From Ciona savignyi (taxonomy: Eukaryota; Chordata; Ascidiacea; Phlebobranchia; Cionidae), in NCBI GenBank assembly GCA_000149265.1, contig CH003046.1:1503992-1567991 (forward strand): a DNA stretch of 64,000 bases, in the 5' to 3' direction. The position numbers were made by a program, and so were the translations under genes. A model generated the notes under the pieces. It was given only the letters and a program-made list of their open reading frames with translations, did no database searches and was not told the DNA's origin. Each line of letters starts with the position of its first letter. The stretch's first letter is position 1. Positions 60,724 to 64,000 of the stretch are shown piece by piece.

Positions 60724-60985
60724 ACGTGTGGCTGGTACGGTCGTGAGGCCGAATGGTTAACGCGACCGATACTTATACCGACTCTTATATATAAAAAAAA
60801 CGGTCCTAGTGACGAGCACATCATGGCATCGAAACTTAGATCAGTAAAAAAATCTGAGTGTGGCTGTACGGTTATGTGGCCGAATGGTTAACGTGTCCGA
60901 TACATATAACGACTTCCATACAAAAACGGTCCTAGTGACCATCCCATCATGGGTTCGAAACTTGGCTCGGTGAAAAAAGTAACAG
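60724..60985 (+). mobile_element. tandem dimer of SINE-B
   Basis: Two head-to-tail copies start near 60724 and 60857. Both carry GGCCGAATGGTTAACG (A box) and a CATCATGG(GTT)CGAAACTT B-box region. The B box is damaged in copy 1 (GGCATCGAAAC) but intact in copy 2 (GGGTTCGAAAC). Each copy ends in a GTAAAAAAA- or GTGAAAAAA-type tail. Confidence 0.85.
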
Positions 60986-61295
60986 ATGTGTGGTATTTGC
61001 CGTTTAAATGAGCGTTTTGCTGTGTAACAGTGGAGGTGATTCCCTAATCTTGATATACGTATTTGACGCTAGTGTTTCTCGTTTAGCTGTGTAAGTTATG
61101 AAATAGCTGAGCAGAGCTTCGTGAAAAAAAGATGTTGTTTGTGCATTTTCTAGCCATTTTGTAATAAGTTCCCAATGTATGGAGGAGTATCACCTCGAAT
61201 TTTTTAAGAAAAATTTTGGTTTTAATTGCAAACCCCAGATTTTTTAGGTTTTGGAAAAAAATCTAAGCCATTTTATGGTTTGAAATGTCGTAATA

Positions 61296-61515
61296 GGATA
61301 AAAGATTTATCTTTATCCAGTAAATGTCAAAATACAGAAATATTATCACACGGTCGGTTTCGTTGTAATACATTAAGCCCATTGTCGCTTATCGAGCAAC
61401 TATTGCAGTGCGATTTACATGAATAAGATGGATACGTTTTTACTTTTTTTAACCCACTAATCGCTTGTGTTTAGACGGCTTCCACTAAGGGTATTGACGA
61501 CGAAACTGACCAAAT
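61296..61515 (-). mobile_element. degenerate SINE-A copy
   Basis: Weak collinear matches are GGATAAAAGATTTATCTTTA, ATTATCACACGGTCGG, GAGCAACTATTGCAGTG, CCCACTAATCGC, GACGAAACTGACC. It is old. Confidence 0.45.
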
Positions 61516-62150
61516 TGTGGATAATGTGATCCCACAACCTGTCGGTTTAAGACGCTGTGACAAACGCCTGAAACATGTGACGGAACACTATGCATCTAAA
61601 AATAAAGACATAAAAAGGACTTACCATTACCAATTATTCAGAACTAGGTAATTCATTCAATATTGAATCCATAAATCAGCAGTTTTAGAAGTGAACAGCG
61701 GCACATATTGATGTTAGAAATTTAAAACTTTAAAAATGTTACAGAAAAACAATTTACGAAAGGTGCTTTCCCTAAATAATTTCAAACAATGGAAATATAA
61801 CGAAATTTAAGGTTTAACAGGGGACCATAGTAGTAAATAAGATCTTATTTTTACTCGATAAATCAAGCGTGATGTGCGGATTAATAATGGTGAACAAAAC
61901 CATCGACACCCACTCTTTCTTTACTAGGCAATGTGGTCTGGTTTAGACTAGCTGGCGGTAATGCGCTGCCAATAATCTATCAGGCCGGACGGACACTAAT
62001 TATATTTTTCTTATAAAGTGTTACCATGAATGCCCCTTGCTTTGCTTAGTTTGCCTATGAAAGTTAAATACTACTACACTGTCGTTCGGTTAACGCCACT
62101 GATTCATATGTTTATTAATTATGTGGCGGGATACCTTAAGCAATAGAACC

Positions 62151-62423
62151 CCTCCCTACGTGGCTTGCACGCTGTGGAGAGATGCCTGCGAAGGGCGTCT
62201 TTTCCAGCACCCACATCCTAGGGATACCCAGCCCCCCTCCCTACGTGGCTTGCACGCTGTGGAGAGGTGCCTGCGAAAGGTGTCTCTTACAGCAACCACA
62301 TACTAGGGAAATCTCCCCCAGTGGATTAATTTCCACATTGCACGAGGGGATTGGCCTAAGGCCACCAACTCGCACTAAGTGCATTTTTTTTGGCTAACCA
62401 CCAAAAAAAAAAAAAAAAAAAAA
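62151..62423 (+). repeat. 86-bp duplicated unit ending in a poly(A) tract
   Basis: CCTCCCTACGTGGCTTGCAC (followed by GCTGTGGAGAG) starts at 62151 and again at 62237. An unrelated 80-bp segment and 21 consecutive A bases (62403-62423) follow. The A tail suggests the 3' end of a retroposed RNA, but no reverse-transcriptase frame is present. Confidence 0.6.
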
Positions 62424-62541
62424 GCCCATTATGGTTTCTAAACTTTGAGCGATAAAAGCATGGTAAAATTACTAACCTTAAATACAGTAACATAATTAGG
62501 ATCATTGATTGACTACATCTTTCTTACGTTTGCTCCAATCT

Positions 62542-62683
62542 ATGAGAGCCAGCAATATGTCGTCACAAACCAGTACGGTCATCACGTGCTCTTCAGTTTC
62601 AAAACATTGTAGCAATGACGTCACTGTTACACACATCATGAGAAGTTTACGCTGCCCAATTGACGCTGATGAAGTTGTACAGG
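62542..62683 (+). CDS. possible orphan coding exon
   Basis: An ATG opens 47 codons plus one base (Ser/Thr/Cys-rich, ending LRCPIDADEVVQ) before the donor GTAAAG at 62684. No family is recognised. It cannot be joined to the DOP1 exon at 63606 as an in-frame N-terminus, because that exon has a TGA 12 nt before its ATG. It may be a separate gene, a 5' UTR exon of DOP1 or chance. Confidence 0.2.
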
Positions 62684-63036
62684 GTAAAGGCTAATTTATG
62701 GTGTGATCTAAACTTATTTAATATTTAAAAATATTAGATATCATGCTGTGAAATAGAACACATTGGTGAAGTGGGTTAAACTATAATGGATAGGCAGGTC
62801 TAGATATTTTGTGATTAGACAAATTGCTATTTAAGAGCTCAGTAAGTCTTAGTTAATACCTTAATCTGCAGCAACCTTATTAAAGCTCTTAAACCAACAC
62901 CTTTGTATAATAATTGCTACTGTGGTGTTCAGTTTATTTGCTTTTTTTCGCTTACTGTATATTGTTAGTATATTTGCGCATTGTAGTGGTAGTGTCAATT
63001 GTTTAACTTTCATCTTGCCTAATCATACTTGTTTTA

Positions 63037-63345
63037 GGATATAAGACAGGATAGAATATTAATATTATCTGCGTGAATAAAAAAATGCAAGAGGTAATAA
63101 CACAGCGTAATTCAGGTGGTCAGATTATCTCGTGTACATCATGGAGTTTGCCGCTATGGCACTGTGTTGTGTATGATTAAAATGTTCTTTTAATTTAGTA
63201 TAACCTATCAAGCCACCGGGTTCAGGCAATTTCTGCTAAGTGCCTTGTCCAAGGACACAATGTAACAGATACCGACCAGTTTTGAATCTGCAACCCTTCA
63301 GCTGAAAAGCAACACACTAACCAATCATAGCTAAGCGGTCGGACT
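63037..63345 (-). mobile_element. diverged full-length SINE-A copy
   Basis: The GGATATAAGACAGGATAGAA tail, CACTGTGTTGTGTATGATTA, CCACCGGGTTCAGGCAATTT, AAGTGCCTTGTCCAAGGACA, GACCAGTTTTGAATCTGCAA and a head (ACACTAACCAATCATAGC) are present in order. Confidence 0.75.
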
Positions 63346-63605
63346 AGTAACCTAATAAATCTACCTTTATCTTTATAATGTGAGTTAAAACACAACTATC
63401 GTAACTTGACTATTGGTATCTTTGTATACAATGATAAGCTGTTTATCAATATTATTGTCAATCTAATTATTTCTTATTTAGGGGTTTTGTCCGTGTTAAA
63501 TTTTTTAACATGTGTTAGTAAACATTATACCAATAAAACTGAAAGCTAAATAAAATATGTTTTCTGTTGAGTGATTTATGTGCTACTGGTATTTGATCCA
63601 TCAAA

Positions 63606-63749
63606 ATGATGACCTCATCTGAAGAACAGTCAATGTGTGATGATCCAAAATACCGGCAATATATCAATGCAGTGGACAAATGCCTTCGCAACTTTGAGTC
63701 TTCCAGTGAATGGGCAGACTTGATTTCCGCTCTTGGAAAACTAAACAAG
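63606..63749 (+). CDS. DOP1: DOP1/Dopey family protein, first coding exon (runs off the window)
   Basis: One exon of 48 codons opens at ATG 63606 (Met-Met) and ends at the donor GTACTG in phase 0. It contains [20 protein letters not shown] and [13 protein letters not shown], which closely match the extreme N-terminus of DOP1 proteins ([33 protein letters not shown], recalled). DOP1 proteins are very large peripheral membrane proteins that work with MON2 in Golgi-endosome traffic. An in-frame TGA 12 nt upstream supports the start. Later exons should lie beyond position 64000. Confidence 0.88.
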
Positions 63750-64000
63750 GTACTGTACCAGGATAATTTGAGGATAAAAAAACACCGCAATAATTTATAA
63801 GGTTGAAAGTCTTGGGAGTATTTTCAACCGATGCATTTATATGAAGAAATATACATTTGTTTTTAAGTGGCATCTTCAGTTTCTGCAAGAAGTACAGTAT
63901 AAATAAATTAAATGGACTGGTTTGAAGATTTTAAACAAAACTAAAAAATACTTCTTTAAAAAGGTAAATATTTTAAATATAAAACTTAAAATTGATGTGA

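Noticed and set aside
60522..60891. Frames of 69-100 codons
   Set aside because: They run through the SINE-B dimer, so they are repeat sequence.
1..64000. CRISPR arrays, bacterial operons, rRNA genes or viral genes
   Set aside because: None is visible. The repeats are SINEs, MITEs or short tandem arrays, and the genes are spliced animal genes.

Overview
The window is eukaryotic: AT-rich DNA, many short introns with GT-AG borders, AATAAA signals and dispersed tRNA-derived retroposons. The proteins are animal proteins, with chordate-like rootletin, BCKDHA, TMEM47 and DOP1. Compact genes, and several start exons that lie a few bases after an orphan splice acceptor (as expected for spliced-leader trans-splicing), suggest a tunicate, probably an ascidian such as Ciona. 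The species is an inference. All gene models were built by hand from reading frames, splice sites and intron phases; no database was searched.

Layout. Positions 1-3,600 hold a SINE, a hAT-type MITE with a perfect 8-bp target duplication, and two short secreted-peptide candidates. Positions 3,646-9,616 (minus) hold a complete 8-exon BCKDHA (mitochondrial branched-chain keto acid dehydrogenase E1 alpha). Positions 9,650-13,090 are intergenic and rich in SINEs. Positions 13,110-14,905 (plus) hold a 3-exon TMEM47-like four-pass junction protein. Positions 16,880-40,123 (plus) hold a complete 41-exon rootletin (CROCC) of about 2,067 residues, with up to four possible nested start exons or cassettes in its introns. 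Positions 41,000-49,800 are mostly non-coding, with one TATA-type promoter candidate. Positions 49,909-52,142 (plus) hold a 4-exon gene of unknown family. Positions 52,150-56,300 are non-coding. Positions 56,355-59,363 (plus) hold a 9-exon CAP/GLIPR1-like membrane-anchored protein. Positions 59,510-63,600 are repeat-rich. The window closes with the first coding exon of a DOP1 (Dopey) gene at 63,606.

The genes are not a functional cluster: they cover amino-acid catabolism, junctions, the ciliary rootlet, a secreted or membrane CAP protein and Golgi-endosome traffic. Two tRNA-derived SINE families are scattered between and inside them. SINE-A is about 290 bp with an ATCCT-type tail, in at least eight clear copies plus degenerate ones. 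SINE-B is about 110 bp, in four copies including a tandem dimer.
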